The notes under the pieces were generated by a model. That model had not been told where the DNA came from and did no database searches. It worked only from the letters and a program-made list of their open reading frames with translations. Below are positions 1 through 9,321 of a DNA stretch of 35,796 nucleotides, piece by piece. Numbering within the stretch: the stretch's first letter is position 1; each line of letters begins with the position of its first letter. Both the position numbers and the translations under genes were made by a program. The DNA is from Sphingomonadales bacterium. Its GTDB lineage: Bacteria; Pseudomonadota; Alphaproteobacteria; Sphingomonadales; Sphingomonadaceae. Where the stretch lies: the NCBI GenBank assembly GCA_027486415.1, contig JAIXPC010000007.1, forward strand, positions 1 to 35,796, read 5' to 3'.

Positions 1-1
1 C

Positions 2-913
2 ATGAAGAAGCTGTTCGCCCAGGAAGTGCCGGAAATCTATGACGGCATCATCGAGATCAAGGCTGTGGCCCGCGATCCGGGCAGCCGCGCCAAGATCGGC
101 GTCATCAGCCGCGACGGCGCGATCGATCCGGTCGGCGCCTGCGTTGGCATGAAGGGCAGCCGCGTGCAGGCCGTCGTGCAGGAACTGCAGGGCGAAAAGA
201 TCGACATCATCCCGTGGTCGCCCGATACCGCAACCTTCGTCGTCAACGCGCTGCAGCCGGCGGAAGTGTCGAAGGTGGTGCTGGACGAGGAAGAAGGCCG
301 CATCGACGTGGTGGTGCCCGACGACCAGCTGAGCCTGGCCATCGGCCGCCGCGGCCAGAACGTGCGCTTGGCATCGGCGCTGACCGGCAAGCAGATCGAC
401 ATCATGACCGAAGCCGACGAAAGCGAGCGCCGGCAGAAGGAATTCGTCGAGAAGTCGGAAATGTTCCAGAACGAGCTGGACGTCGACGAGACGCTGGCCC
501 AGCTGCTGGTCGCCGAAGGCTTCTCGGAACTGGAAGAGGTCGCCTACGTCGATCTGGCCGAAGTCGCCAGCATCGAAGGTTTCGACGACGATCTTGCCAC
601 CGAGCTGCAGAACCGCGCCGTCGAGGCGCTGGAGCGCCGCGAAGCCGCCGCCCGCGAGGAGCGCCGCGCGCTGGGCGTGTCCGACGATCTCGCCGAGATC
701 CAGGGCCTGACCGAAGCCATGCTGGTCGTGCTCGGCAAGAAATCCATCCTCACCCTCGACGATCTTGGCGATCTCGCCACCGATGAACTCGTCGGCCGTT
801 CGGGCGTATTGAAGGAATTCGGCCTGTCGGACGAGGATGGCAACCGCATCATCATGGCCGCACGCGCGCACTGGTTCGCCGAGGAGGACGCGTCGGCGGA
901 TGGAAACCAATGA
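2..913 (+). CDS. nusA: Transcription termination/antitermination factor NusA, 5'-truncated by the window edge
   Basis: This is the C-terminal 303 residues of NusA, which binds RNA polymerase and nascent RNA and controls pausing, termination and antitermination. The visible part carries the KH region: a first KH-type stretch with [16 protein letters not shown] (about residues 43-58) and a second with [16 protein letters not shown] (about 110-125). Two acidic helix-hairpin-helix-like repeats follow, as is usual for proteobacterial NusA. The N-terminal polymerase-binding domain and S1 domain lie outside the window, so the ATG at base 2 is only an internal methionine. The stop overlaps the start of ylxR by 14 nt, which suggests translational coupling in the usual nusA-infB operon. 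Confidence 0.96.
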   Translation: MKKLFAQEVPEIYDGIIEIKAVARDPGSRAKIGVISRDGAIDPVGACVGMKGSRVQAVVQELQGEKIDIIPWSPDTATFVVNALQPAEVSKVVLDEEEGRIDVVVPDDQLSLAIGRRGQNVRLASALTGKQIDIMTEADESERRQKEFVEKSEMFQNELDVDETLAQLLVAEGFSELEEVAYVDLAEVASIEGFDDDLATELQNRAVEALERREAAAREERRALGVSDDLAEIQGLTEAMLVVLGKKSILTLDDLGDLATDELVGRSGVLKEFGLSDEDGNRIIMAARAHWFAEEDASADGNQ

Positions 914-1649
914 TCGCCTGAACCGGGACAATCCGGCCAGCCCCAAGGATGACAGCACGCGTCGCTGCATCCTGACGGGCGAATCTGCCCCGCGCGCTGG
1001 CCTGATCCGGCTGGCGCTGGGGCCGGACGGGCAGGTTGCGGCCGACTGGTCGGAACGCCTGCCCGGTCGCGGCGCGTGGATCAGCGCGGATCGCGCCCTG
1101 TTCGATTCGGTGGCCGAACGCGGTCGCCTGCGCGGGGCGCTGGCCCGCGCCTTCAAGGGCGCCAGCTTCAGCCTCGCCGACGATCTGGGGGACCGCATCG
1201 CCGCCGCGCTGGAACAGCGATTGCTGAATCGGCTGGGCTTGGAAAAACGCTCCGGCACCCTGATATTGGGGGGCGACCGGGTGCGCGAGGCACTGGCCAG
1301 GGGCAAGGTGTTCGCCGTGCTTCACGCCGCCGATGCGCGGCCCGACGGCAGCGACCGGATCGATGGCATGGCCCGCGCCGTCGGCGAAAGCCTGGGCGAG
1401 GATATTCCGCACCGCCGGGTGCCGCTGCCGCGCGAGGCCCTGTCGGCCGCGCTGGGGCGCGACAACGTGGTGCACATCGCGCTGATCGACGAAGGCGCGG
1501 CACAGCGCGTGATCGCCGATCTGGATCGATTGGCCGGTTTTGCCGGCCCGCAGAGCAACGAAACCAACGACGAAACACCGGACGAAACGACAAAGCTTGG
1601 GCAACAGGACGCAACAAAGGTTGCGGCAAACGCCCGCGAGAGGCATTAG
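900..1649 (+). CDS. ylxR: YlxR-family (DUF448) RNA-binding protein
   Basis: A 249-residue protein lying between nusA and infB, where YlxR proteins are found in most bacteria. The N-terminal part has the YlxR signature: a TRRCILTGE segment near residue 20, then a LPGRGAWIS segment. It continues into an L7Ae-like C-terminal half, as in other alphaproteobacterial members. Binding to RNA is inferred from the family. The ATG at 900 is chosen because GAGGAGG at 881-887 lies 12 nt upstream and because the residues before it do not look like family sequence. The C-terminus is a low-complexity Asn/Thr/Glu stretch. Only 10 nt separate its stop from infB. Confidence 0.88.
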   Translation: METNDRLNRDNPASPKDDSTRRCILTGESAPRAGLIRLALGPDGQVAADWSERLPGRGAWISADRALFDSVAERGRLRGALARAFKGASFSLADDLGDRIAAALEQRLLNRLGLEKRSGTLILGGDRVREALARGKVFAVLHAADARPDGSDRIDGMARAVGESLGEDIPHRRVPLPREALSAALGRDNVVHIALIDEGAAQRVIADLDRLAGFAGPQSNETNDETPDETTKLGQQDATKVAANARERH

Positions 1650-1659
1650 GCGGCGACAT

Positions 1660-4422
1660 ATGAGTGACGACAACAAACCCAAGCTTGGCATGCGTGCCCC
1701 CCTCGGCCTGAACAAGTCGGTCGAGGTCGGCAAGGTCAAGCAGCAGTTCAGCCACGGCCGCTCCAAGCAGGTCGTCGTGGAAGTGAAGCGCGCGCGCGTG
1801 CTGCATCGCCCCGGCGAGGCTCCGGCTCCCGAGCCCACCCCGGCACCGACCCCGGCACCCGCTGCCGCTGCGCCGGCCCCGGCGCCCGCCCCCACCCCGG
1901 CGGCGCCTCCTGCTGCTGCTGCCCCCGCTGCTGCGCCGGTCGCCGCCGCGCCGGCCCAGCCCGCCCCGGCTCCGCGCGCGCCGACGCCGCCGCCGGTGAT
2001 GTTCCGCCCGGTCGAACGCCCGCCGCTGCCGCCCAAGCCGGCTCCGCAGGCGCCCGAAGCCAAGCCCGAGCCCGTGGCAGAGGCAAAACCGGCCCCCGCT
2101 TCGGCTGCCCCCGCCCCGGCTGCTCCCGCCCCGGCCACCCCCGCCGCGCGTCCGCCAGCCGCTGGCCAGCGCCCGCCGCAGGGCCGCCCCGCAGCGCCGG
2201 CACAGGCCGCACCGCAGCGCCCGCGCATGACCCCGGCCGAGATGGCGGCGATGTATGCCCGCCAGGCCGAGGAAGAGCGTCTGCGCCTGCTGGAAGAGGT
2301 TCGCATCCGCGAAGAGCAGGAGCGCGCCGCCCGCGAAGAGGAAGAGCGCCGCCGCATCGAGGAAAAGCGCCTGCGCGAGGAAGAGCTGGCCACCCGCCCC
2401 GATCCGGAACCGGAAGCGGGCCTCGTCATCCCCGCCGACATCGTCGATGACGACGATGGCAGCATGCGCGTCCGCATCATTCCCGGCCGCAAGCCCGATG
2501 CCGCCAAGCCGTCGCGCCTGAAGGTCGCCGACGATCGCCGCAAGTCGGGCAAGCTCACCGTCACCCGCGCGCTGGATGACGAAGGCAACACCCGCGTCCG
2601 CAGCCTCGCGGCCCTGCGCCGCGCCCGCGAAAAGGAACGCGGTCGCCTCGGCAGCCAGCCCAAGCAGGTGCGCGACGTGACCGTGCCCGACACGATCACC
2701 GTTCAGGAACTGGCCAACCGCATGGCCGAACGCACCAACAACGTGGTGCGCCTGCTCGCCCGCCTGGGCGTGCCGACCGCCGCGCACGAGGAAATCGATC
2801 AGGACACCGCCGAACTGGTGCTGACCGAATTCGGCCACAACATCGTGCGCGTGTCAGAAAGCGACGTGGAAAAGGGCATGGTCGGCGCTGCCGACATCGA
2901 GGAGGATCTGAGCCCGCGTCCGCCGGTGGTCACCATCATGGGCCACGTCGATCACGGCAAGACCAGCCTGCTGGATGCGCTGCGCGGTTCCAATGTCGTC
3001 AAGGGCGAAGCCGGCGGCATCACCCAGCACATCGGCGCCTATCAGGTGACGACGAAGGACAAGCAGAAGATCACCTTCCTCGACACGCCGGGCCACGAAG
3101 CCTTCACGTCGATGCGCGCCCGCGGCGCCAGCATCACCGATATCGTCGTGCTGGTGGTGGCGTGGGATGACGGGATCATGCCGCAGACCATCGAGGCCAT
3201 CCAGCACACCAAGGCGGCTGGCGTGCCGATGATCGTTGCCATCAACAAGATGGACAAGCCCGGCGCCGATGCCCAGCGCATCCGCACCGCCCTGCTGCAG
3301 CAGGACGTGCAGGTCGAGGAAATGGGCGGCGACGTCATGGACGTCGAGATTTCGGCCATGAAGAAGACCGGCCTTGACGAGCTGCTGGAAAAGATCCTGC
3401 TGCTCGCCGAAATTTCCGAACTGCGCGCCAACCCGGATCGCAGCGCCGAAGGCACCGTGATCGAAGCCCGGCTGGACAAGGGCAAGGGCCCGCTGGCCAC
3501 CGTGCTGGTGCGGCGCGGCACGCTGAAGCGTGGTGACATCTTCGTGATGGGCCAGGAATGGGGCCGCGTGCGCGCCATGGTCGATGACAAGGGCGTGACC
3601 GTGAAGGACGCCGGCCCGTCGTCGGCGGTCGAGGTGCTGGGCCTGAACGGCGTGCCGCAGGCCGGTGACGTGGTGACGGTGGTCGAGAACGAAGCCCGCG
3701 CCCGCGAAGTGGCGGAATATCGTGCCGGCGTCGCCACCGCGGCCCGCACGGCGGGCAACGGCCCGGCCAACCTGGAAGACATGTTCTCGGTGCTGCGCGC
3801 CAAGAAGGTCCAGGAATTCCCGCTGGTCATCAAGGCCGATACGCAAGGTTCGGCCGAAGCCATCGCCGGTGCCGTCAGCAAGATCGGCAACGATCAGATC
3901 CGCGCCAAGGTGCTGCTCGCCACCACAGGCGGCATCACCGAAAGCGACGTCACGCTGGCGCGCGCTTCGGGTGCGCCGGTGATCGGCTTCAACGTCCGCG
4001 CCAATGCCAAGGCCCGCGAAATCGCCCAGCGCGATGGCGTGGCGCTGAAATATTACGACGTGATCTACGACCTGATCGAGGACGTGAAGGCGGGCATGGC
4101 CGGCCAGCTCGGCCCCGAAGCGTTCGAAACCGTCGTCGGCCGCGCCCAGGTCCTGGAAGTCTTCCAGGCCGGCAAGACTGGCAAGGCCGCCGGTCTGCGC
4201 GTCACCGAAGGCTATATCAAGAAGGCGCTGCGCGCCCGCGTCATGCGCGACGATGTCATCATCTACACCGGCTCGATCGCCTCGCTGCGTCGCTTCAAGG
4301 ACGACGTGGCCGAAGTGAAGGCCGGCCTGGAATGCGGCATCACGTTGGCCGATTCGTCGGATGTGAAGGCGGGTGACTTCATCGAGACCTACGAAGTCGA
4401 GATGAAGGAGCGTAGCCTTTGA
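1660..4422 (+). CDS. infB: Translation initiation factor IF-2
   Basis: This 920-residue GTPase delivers fMet-tRNA to the 30S subunit and promotes subunit joining. The start [16 protein letters not shown] is typical of alphaproteobacterial IF-2. Next comes an Ala/Pro-rich linker of very biased composition (about residues 50-190), a charged Glu/Arg coiled-coil-like segment (about 205-250), and the conserved core. The G1 loop GHVDHGKT is at residues 428-435, G3 (DTPGH) near 474 and G4 (NKMD) near 528; domains II to IV follow to the end. The ATG at 1660 follows the ylxR stop by 10 nt. The protein is slightly longer than E. coli IF-2 (890 aa) because of the linker. Confidence 0.97.
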   Translation: MSDDNKPKLGMRAPLGLNKSVEVGKVKQQFSHGRSKQVVVEVKRARVLHRPGEAPAPEPTPAPTPAPAAAAPAPAPAPTPAAPPAAAAPAAAPVAAAPAQPAPAPRAPTPPPVMFRPVERPPLPPKPAPQAPEAKPEPVAEAKPAPASAAPAPAAPAPATPAARPPAAGQRPPQGRPAAPAQAAPQRPRMTPAEMAAMYARQAEEERLRLLEEVRIREEQERAAREEEERRRIEEKRLREEELATRPDPEPEAGLVIPADIVDDDDGSMRVRIIPGRKPDAAKPSRLKVADDRRKSGKLTVTRALDDEGNTRVRSLAALRRAREKERGRLGSQPKQVRDVTVPDTITVQELANRMAERTNNVVRLLARLGVPTAAHEEIDQDTAELVLTEFGHNIVRVSESDVEKGMVGAADIEEDLSPRPPVVTIMGHVDHGKTSLLDALRGSNVVKGEAGGITQHIGAYQVTTKDKQKITFLDTPGHEAFTSMRARGASITDIVVLVVAWDDGIMPQTIEAIQHTKAAGVPMIVAINKMDKPGADAQRIRTALLQQDVQVEEMGGDVMDVEISAMKKTGLDELLEKILLLAEISELRANPDRSAEGTVIEARLDKGKGPLATVLVRRGTLKRGDIFVMGQEWGRVRAMVDDKGVTVKDAGPSSAVEVLGLNGVPQAGDVVTVVENEARAREVAEYRAGVATAARTAGNGPANLEDMFSVLRAKKVQEFPLVIKADTQGSAEAIAGAVSKIGNDQIRAKVLLATTGGITESDVTLARASGAPVIGFNVRANAKAREIAQRDGVALKYYDVIYDLIEDVKAGMAGQLGPEAFETVVGRAQVLEVFQAGKTGKAAGLRVTEGYIKKALRARVMRDDVIIYTGSIASLRRFKDDVAEVKAGLECGITLADSSDVKAGDFIETYEVEMKERSL

Positions 4423-4427
4423 CCTAA

Positions 4428-4517
4428 CTCCCCTCCCGCTTGCGGGAGGGGCTGGGGGTGGGAATGATCTCACCCTCACAGACCCACCCCCGGCCCCTCC
4501 CGCAAGCGGGAGGGGAG
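4428..4517. repeat. REP-like nested inverted repeat between infB and rbfA
   Basis: Two 35-nt arms (4428-4462 and 4483-4517) are inverted copies matching at 34 of 35 positions, the one difference still allowing a G-U pair in RNA. They are separated by a 20-nt loop. Each arm also contains its own smaller palindrome built on CCCTCCCGC-TT-GCGGGAGGG. The layout resembles the extragenic palindromic repeats scattered through GC-rich proteobacterial genomes. No second copy was seen in this window. The last bases of the right arm form the Shine-Dalgarno sequence of rbfA. Confidence 0.85.
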
Positions 4518-4525
4518 GATGCATT

Positions 4526-4969
4526 ATGGTTCGCTCCACTCCCGACGCCCAGGGCCGCCCGATCCGCCTCCAGCGCATTGGCGAGCAGGTGCGCCATGCG
4601 CTGGCCGAAATCCTGTCGCGTGGCGATCTGCGTGACGATCTGATCAACCGCACCATCATCTCGGTCTGCGAAGTGCGCGTGACGCCTGACCTGCGCCACG
4701 CCACCGTGTTCGTGAAGGCTTCGAACGGCGATGATGATGCGCTGGTGAAGGCGCTGGGCTCCCACGCCCGCTTCCTGCGCGGCGAGGTCGCCCGCCGCCT
4801 GGCGACGAAATACACGCCCGATCTCAGCTTCCGCCGCGACGAAAGCTTCGATGCCGGCGCCCGCATCGACGAAGTGCTGCGCCGCCCCGGCATCGCCCGC
4901 GATCTCACCCCCGGCGCCCGCCCGTGGCAGAGCCTGGCCGACAGCATCGGTGACGATGACGAAGACTGA
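4526..4969 (+). CDS. rbfA: 30S ribosome-binding factor RbfA
   Basis: A 147-residue protein of the RbfA family, which binds the 30S subunit and assists late maturation of the 16S rRNA 5' end. Typical parts are the N-terminal helix RLQRIGEQVRHALAEILSRG, the segment TIISVCEVRVTPDLRHATVFV, and the KH-like core ending in TPDLSFRRDESFDAG. An acidic DDDED tail closes the protein. The ATG at 4526 has an AGGGGAGG Shine-Dalgarno at 4511-4518 that belongs to the upstream inverted repeat. The gene overlaps truB by 14 nt. Confidence 0.95.
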   Translation: MVRSTPDAQGRPIRLQRIGEQVRHALAEILSRGDLRDDLINRTIISVCEVRVTPDLRHATVFVKASNGDDDALVKALGSHARFLRGEVARRLATKYTPDLSFRRDESFDAGARIDEVLRRPGIARDLTPGARPWQSLADSIGDDDED

Positions 4970-5858
4970 TCTGGCCCTCAACGGCTGGATCGTCCTCGAC
5001 AAGCCGCTGGAACTGTCCAGCGCGCAAGGCGTGGCTGCGGTGAAGCGCATCCTGCGGCAGAACGGCCTGCCCATTCCCCGTATCGGCCATGGCGGCACAC
5101 TGGATCCGCTGGCGACCGGCGTCCTGCCGATTGCGCTCGGTGAGGCGACGAAGCTTGCCGGGCGGATGCTCGATGCCGCCAAGGGCTATGACTTCACCGT
5201 CCAGTTCGGCACCCAGACCAGCACGCTGGATGCGGAAGGCGACGTGGTGGCCAGCAGCGACGTGCGCCCGACGCCCGACCAGATCACCGCCATCCTGCCC
5301 GCCTTCACCGGCGAACAGGATCAGGTGCCGCCGGCCTATTCGGCGCTGAAGGTCGATGGCCAGCGCGCCTATGCGCTCGCCCGCGCCGGTGCGGAGGTGA
5401 CGCTCGCCACCCGCCGCATCACGGTGAAACGCCTCGATCTGGTGGCGACCACACCTGACAGCGCCACCTTTTCGGCGCTGGTGTCGAAAGGCACCTACAT
5501 CCGCTCGCTTGCCCGCGACATCGCGATGGCGCTGGGCACAGTCGGCCATGTGACGATGCTCCGGCGCACCCGGTCCGGCCCGTTCACCCTGTCCCAGGCG
5601 ATATCGCTGGACAAATTGGCCGCATTGGTGCAGGGGGCGCAGCTTGAACAGGCACTTTTGCCATTGATGGCGGGGCTGGACGACATCCCGGCTCTTGCCA
5701 TCACGCCAGACGAGGCGGCGGCGCTCCAACAGGGGCGCAGGCTTGTCGGGCATCCCGCCAGCAACGGCACCCATCTCGCGGCCCTCGGCTCTGTTCCCGT
5801 GGCGCTTGTCGAGGCCCATCAGGGCGAGGTGCGGGTGCTGCGTGGGTTCAACCTTTGA
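4956..5858 (+). CDS. truB: tRNA pseudouridine(55) synthase TruB
   Basis: A 300-residue enzyme that converts U55 in the T-loop of tRNAs to pseudouridine. The N-terminal [17 protein letters not shown] motif and the catalytic motif [15 protein letters not shown] are clear; the nucleophile is Asp50. The conserved [12 protein letters not shown] segment and a PUA-like C-terminal region (from about residue 240) follow. The ATG at 4956 ([10 protein letters not shown]) overlaps rbfA by 14 nt; a GTG two codons upstream is an alternative. rpsO starts 16 nt after the stop, the standard neighbour. Confidence 0.96.
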   Translation: MTKTDLALNGWIVLDKPLELSSAQGVAAVKRILRQNGLPIPRIGHGGTLDPLATGVLPIALGEATKLAGRMLDAAKGYDFTVQFGTQTSTLDAEGDVVASSDVRPTPDQITAILPAFTGEQDQVPPAYSALKVDGQRAYALARAGAEVTLATRRITVKRLDLVATTPDSATFSALVSKGTYIRSLARDIAMALGTVGHVTMLRRTRSGPFTLSQAISLDKLAALVQGAQLEQALLPLMAGLDDIPALAITPDEAAALQQGRRLVGHPASNGTHLAALGSVPVALVEAHQGEVRVLRGFNL

Positions 5859-5874
5859 TTTGAGGAGTAACACG

Positions 5875-6144
5875 ATGTCGGTGACCGCCGAGAAGAAAGC
5901 CGAAATCATCAGCAGCAATGCGCGCGCCGCCAACGACACCGGTTCGCCGGAAGTCCAGGTCGCCATCCTGTCTGAGCGCATTGCCAACCTGACCGAGCAC
6001 TTCAAGACCCACGCCAAGGACAACCACTCGCGTCGCGGTCTGCTCGTCCTCGTCAACAAGCGCCGGTCGCTGCTCGACTATCTCAAGAAGAAGGATGAAG
6101 CGCGCTACACGGCGCTCATCACCAAGCTGGGCCTGCGCAAGTAA
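5875..6144 (+). CDS. rpsO: 30S ribosomal protein S15
   Basis: An 89-residue S15, the primary 16S rRNA-binding protein of the central domain. Family sequences such as [30 protein letters not shown] and LLDYLKKKD are intact, and the length is the usual one. TGAGGAG at 5861-5867 lies 7 nt before the ATG. S15 often autoregulates its own mRNA; no pseudoknot can be assigned here because the leader is only 16 nt. A stable hairpin lies directly after the stop and before pnp. Confidence 0.98.
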   Translation: MSVTAEKKAEIISSNARAANDTGSPEVQVAILSERIANLTEHFKTHAKDNHSRRGLLVLVNKRRSLLDYLKKKDEARYTALITKLGLRK

Positions 6145-6151
6145 GCCCACG

Positions 6152-6176
6152 GAACGGCCCCCGCGCGGGGCCGTTC
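6152..6176 (+). terminator. Hairpin in the rpsO-pnp intergenic region
   Basis: GAACGGCCCC (6152-6161) and GGGGCCGTTC (6167-6176) form a perfect 10-bp stem with a CGCGC loop. Only GCTT follows, so it is a weak or partial intrinsic terminator or an mRNA-processing hairpin. In E. coli the same junction holds a terminator and RNase III sites; that parallel is inference. Confidence 0.6.
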
Positions 6177-6187
6177 GCTTATCCGGG

Positions 6188-6209
6188 CCGGCGCGAATGA
6201 GCGCGCCGG
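6188..6209 (+). other. Second hairpin in the pnp leader
   Basis: CCGGCGCG (6188-6195) pairs with CGCGCCGG (6202-6209) over the six-base loop AATGAG, 12 nt after the rpsO hairpin and about 80 nt upstream of pnp. It could be part of a double-stranded processing site in the pnp leader, as in enterobacteria. The pairing is seen; the role is inferred. Confidence 0.45.
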
Positions 6210-6288
6210 ACACCGGCGCCGCCGCAACTGGCGGCAACCACTGCTGTGGCGACCGGCAATAGGGCCGCATCGCCAGGGAAAGATGACA

Positions 6289-8622
6289 ATGTTCACCATC
6301 CACAAAGAAGAACTGAACTGGGGCGGCCGCACGCTGACCCTGGAAACCGGCCGCATTGCCCGTCAGGCCGATGCCGCCGTGCTGGCCACGCTGGGCGAAA
6401 CCGTCGTCCTGTGCGCCGTCACCGCTGCCAAGTCGGTCAAGGAAGGGCAGGATTTCTTCCCGCTCACCGTCCACTATCAGGAAAAATATTCGGCCGCCGG
6501 TCGCATCCCGGGCGGCTTCTTCAAGCGCGAACGCGGTGCCACCGAGCATGAAACGCTGACCAGCCGTCTGATCGACCGCCCGGTCCGCCCGCTGTTCCCG
6601 GAAGGTTTCTACAACGAAATCAACGTGATCGCCCAGGTGCTGAGCTATGATGGCGAAGCCGAGGCCGATATCCTCGCCATGGTCGCCGCGTCGGCCGCAC
6701 TCACCCTGTCGGGCGTGCCCTTCATGGGCCCGATCGGCGCTGCCCGCGTCGGTTACAAGGATGGCGAGTATATCCTCAACCCGACCAAGGCGCAGGTGAA
6801 GGACGGCGCGCTCGATCTCGTCGTCGCCGGCACCCGCGATGCGGTGATGATGGTCGAATCCGAAGCCAAGGAGCTTTCGGAAGAGGAAATGCTGAACGGC
6901 GTGATGTTCGCCCACCGCTCGCTGCAGCCGGTGATCGACGCCATCATCCGCCTCGCCGAAAAGGCCGCCAAGGATCCCTGGGATCTGGCGATCACCGACG
7001 ACAAGGCGATGCTGACCAAGCTGAAGAAGGAAATCGGCAAGGACATCGACGCCGCCTATCGCCTGTCGGGCAAGTCGGCCCGCCAGTCGGCGCTGGCCGC
7101 CGCCAAGGACAAGGCCAAGGCCGTGTTCGCCGATGGCACCCCGCAGGAGCAGATGAAGGCCATCAAGCTGTTCAAGAAGCTTGAAGCCGACATCGTGCGC
7201 GGCGCGATCCTGAAGGAAGGCCGCCGCATCGATGGCCGCGACACCAAGACCGTCCGCCCGATCGAGGCGATGGTTGGCTTCCTGCCGCGCACCCATGGTT
7301 CGGCGCTGTTCACCCGCGGCGAAACCCAGTCGATCGTGACGACGACGCTCGGCACCGCCGACGCCGAACAGATGATCGATGGCCTGGATGGCCTGCGCTA
7401 CGAACGCTTCATGCTGCACTACAACTTCCCGCCCTATTCGGTCGGTGAAGTCGGCCGCTTCGGCGCGCCGGGCCGCCGCGAGATCGGCCACGGCAAGCTG
7501 GCGTGGCGCGCGCTGCACCCGCTGCTGCCGTCGAAGGAAGAGTTCCCCTACACGATCCGCGTGCTGTCGGACATCACCGAGTCGAACGGCTCGTCGTCGA
7601 TGGCGACCGTCTGCGGTGGCAGCCTTGCCCTGATGGACGCCGGTGTGCCGCTGAAGCGCCCGTGCGCCGGCATCGCCATGGGCCTGATCCTGGAAGGCAA
7701 GGACTTCGCGGTGATCAGCGACATCCTGGGTGACGAAGATCACCTGGGTGACATGGACTTCAAGGTGGCCGGCACGTCGGAAGGCGTCACGTCGCTGCAG
7801 ATGGACATCAAGGTCGCCGGCATCACCGAGGAAATCATGCGCGTCGCCCTGGCCCAGGCCAAGGACGGCCGTGCCCACATCCTCGGCGAAATGGCCAAGG
7901 CGCTCGACAGCACCCGTGAAGGCCTGTCGGCGCACGCCCCGCGCATCGAATCGATGAGCGTGCCGAAGGACAAGATCCGCGACATCATCGGCACCGGCGG
8001 CAAGATCATCCGCGAGATCGTGGCGACCACCGGCGCCAAGGTCGACATCGAGGATGATGGCACCGTCAAGATCTCCAGCTCCGACCCGGCCCAGATCGAA
8101 GCCGCCAAGAACTGGATCATCGGCATCGTCGCCGAACCGGAAGTGGGCAAGATCTACACCGGCAAGGTCGTCAACATGGCCGATTTCGGTGCGTTCGTGA
8201 ACTTCATGGGCGCCCGCGATGGCCTGGTGCACATCTCGGAAATCAAGAACGAGCGTGTGGCCAATGTCCGCGACGTGCTGTCGGAAGGCCAGCAGGTGAA
8301 GGTCAAGGTGCTGGGCGTCGATGATCGCGGCAAGGTCCGCCTGTCGATGCGCCTCGTTGACCAGGAAACCGGCGAGGAACTGCCGGACACGCGCCCGCCG
8401 CGTGAAGGTGGCGAAGACCGCCCGCCGCGTGGTGAGCGGGGCGATCGGGGCGATCGCGGCCCGCGCCGCGATGGTGACCGTCGCCGTGACGGTGGCCGTG
8501 GTGGCGACCGTGATCGTGGCCCCCGCCGTGACGGTGGCGACCGCGGCGAGCGCCGCCCGCGTGGTGAGGACAACGGCGGCGACACCGGCCTGCCGAGCTT
8601 CCTGACCGGCAACGACGACTGA
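6289..8622 (+). CDS. pnp: Polyribonucleotide nucleotidyltransferase (PNPase)
   Basis: A 777-residue phosphorolytic 3'-5' exoribonuclease, a trimer and usual component of RNA degradosomes. Domains in order: first RNase PH-like domain, all-helical linker, second RNase PH domain (about residues 310-545), KH domain with [12 protein letters not shown] near 565, and S1 domain with [20 protein letters not shown] (about 620-690). A tail from about residue 700 is a run of Arg/Gly/Asp repeats (DRGPRRDG-type units). The ATG at 6289 (MFTIHKEEL) is preferred over the one at 6283 because AGGGA at 6275-6279 is then 9 nt away and the family starts with MFxIHKEE. A strong terminator follows. Confidence 0.97.
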   Translation: MFTIHKEELNWGGRTLTLETGRIARQADAAVLATLGETVVLCAVTAAKSVKEGQDFFPLTVHYQEKYSAAGRIPGGFFKRERGATEHETLTSRLIDRPVRPLFPEGFYNEINVIAQVLSYDGEAEADILAMVAASAALTLSGVPFMGPIGAARVGYKDGEYILNPTKAQVKDGALDLVVAGTRDAVMMVESEAKELSEEEMLNGVMFAHRSLQPVIDAIIRLAEKAAKDPWDLAITDDKAMLTKLKKEIGKDIDAAYRLSGKSARQSALAAAKDKAKAVFADGTPQEQMKAIKLFKKLEADIVRGAILKEGRRIDGRDTKTVRPIEAMVGFLPRTHGSALFTRGETQSIVTTTLGTADAEQMIDGLDGLRYERFMLHYNFPPYSVGEVGRFGAPGRREIGHGKLAWRALHPLLPSKEEFPYTIRVLSDITESNGSSSMATVCGGSLALMDAGVPLKRPCAGIAMGLILEGKDFAVISDILGDEDHLGDMDFKVAGTSEGVTSLQMDIKVAGITEEIMRVALAQAKDGRAHILGEMAKALDSTREGLSAHAPRIESMSVPKDKIRDIIGTGGKIIREIVATTGAKVDIEDDGTVKISSSDPAQIEAAKNWIIGIVAEPEVGKIYTGKVVNMADFGAFVNFMGARDGLVHISEIKNERVANVRDVLSEGQQVKVKVLGVDDRGKVRLSMRLVDQETGEELPDTRPPREGGEDRPPRGERGDRGDRGPRRDGDRRRDGGRGGDRDRGPRRDGGDRGERRPRGEDNGGDTGLPSFLTGNDD

Positions 8623-8652
8623 GGTCACGCCGGCCAAACGGCCAAAAGAAAG

Positions 8653-8685
8653 GGGCCGCGCTTCACCCGAAGCGCGGCCCTTTTT
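8653..8685 (+). terminator. Intrinsic terminator after pnp
   Basis: GGGCCGCGCTT (8653-8663) and AAGCGCGGCCC (8670-8680) form a perfect 11-bp stem with a six-base loop, directly followed by TTTTT (8681-8685). It closes the nusA-pnp transcription unit. Confidence 0.92.
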
Positions 8686-8771
8686 CCATCGCGGAGGATT
8701 TCCCGCATTTGAATCGTTGAAGCCTTGGTGGACGGGGCCGCACCCCGCCCCGTTCAGCAAGGGAGAGCGTG

Positions 8772-9278
8772 ATGCACATCCTGACGACCCTTTCGGCCCT
8801 GGCCTTGTTGGCCGCCCCGGCCCTCGCCCAGACCGCCAGCCCCGCCACGCGCACGTTTGATACGCCCCGCGCATCGGGCACCACCATCGTCACCCGCGAC
8901 GCCGGCACGATCACCCGCGACACCGATGTCACCCGCAAGCGCGACGGCGCGACGATGAGCAATGATTACACGCGCACCCGCAGCGATGACGGCTTTGCCG
9001 TCGAGCAGAGCCGAACCGGCTTCGGCGGTGCCACCAGCGGCCGCAGTTATGAGCGCACCCGCACCGACACTGGCTTCATCGAAAGCGGCACCCGCACCCG
9101 CCGCAATGGTGCCACTTATGGGCTGGAAGGCAGCCTGATGCGTGGTGACGGCAGCGTCACCCGCAGCCGCACGCTGACCGATGCCAACGGCACTGTCGTG
9201 GCCAGCCGCCACGTCACTGCCACTGGCCGCGCCCACCATGGCCGCCCGGTTCGCGGTGGCCGCTTCAGCCGACACTGA
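8772..9278 (+). CDS. Small secreted Thr/Arg-rich repeat protein, function unknown
   Basis: A 168-residue protein that I do not recognise. It begins with a clear Sec signal peptide (MHILTTLSALALLAAPALA, then Gln), so it is probably periplasmic or secreted. The mature part is rich in Thr, Arg, Gly and Asp and has degenerate repeats: YTRTRSDDGF and YERTRTDTGF about 30 residues apart, each followed by a Gly/Ser/Thr-rich segment. The tail is basic and His/Arg-rich. The ATG at 8772 is preferred to the GTG just before it because GGGAGAG lies 5 nt upstream. It is monocistronic, after the pnp terminator and convergent with the TonB receptor gene. Confidence 0.7.
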   Translation: MHILTTLSALALLAAPALAQTASPATRTFDTPRASGTTIVTRDAGTITRDTDVTRKRDGATMSNDYTRTRSDDGFAVEQSRTGFGGATSGRSYERTRTDTGFIESGTRTRRNGATYGLEGSLMRGDGSVTRSRTLTDANGTVVASRHVTATGRAHHGRPVRGGRFSRH

Positions 9279-9321
9279 CGGCAAGCGGGCCGCGCGCCGT
9301 GGGTGGCGGGCGGCTCCCGCC

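Noticed and set aside
2-913. A complete short NusA starting at base 2.
   Set aside because: The N-terminal polymerase-binding and S1 domains are missing and the first base pairs are at the window edge, so the gene is cut and not shortened.
1800-2240. Repetitive Ala/Pro-coding stretch in infB as a possible insertion or assembly artefact.
   Set aside because: A long Ala/Pro-rich linker before the core is normal for alphaproteobacterial IF-2, and the frame is intact.
6151-6175. GGAAC-N17-GTT pattern resembling an EcfG general-stress promoter.
   Set aside because: It falls exactly on the arms of the rpsO hairpin, so the two elements match by symmetry; there is no independent support.
5848-8874. 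Very long open frame (about 1000 codons) on the minus strand across pnp; similar long antisense frames lie opposite infB, the TonB receptor, leuA, ilvB and the hydroxylase.
   Set aside because: They mirror the codon pattern of the real genes in GC-rich DNA, have biased His/Asp/Ala/Gly composition and no recognisable domains.
9305-9321. GGCGGG/CCCGCC stem between the secreted protein and the TonB receptor as a terminator.
   Set aside because: Only six base pairs and no T-run on either strand.
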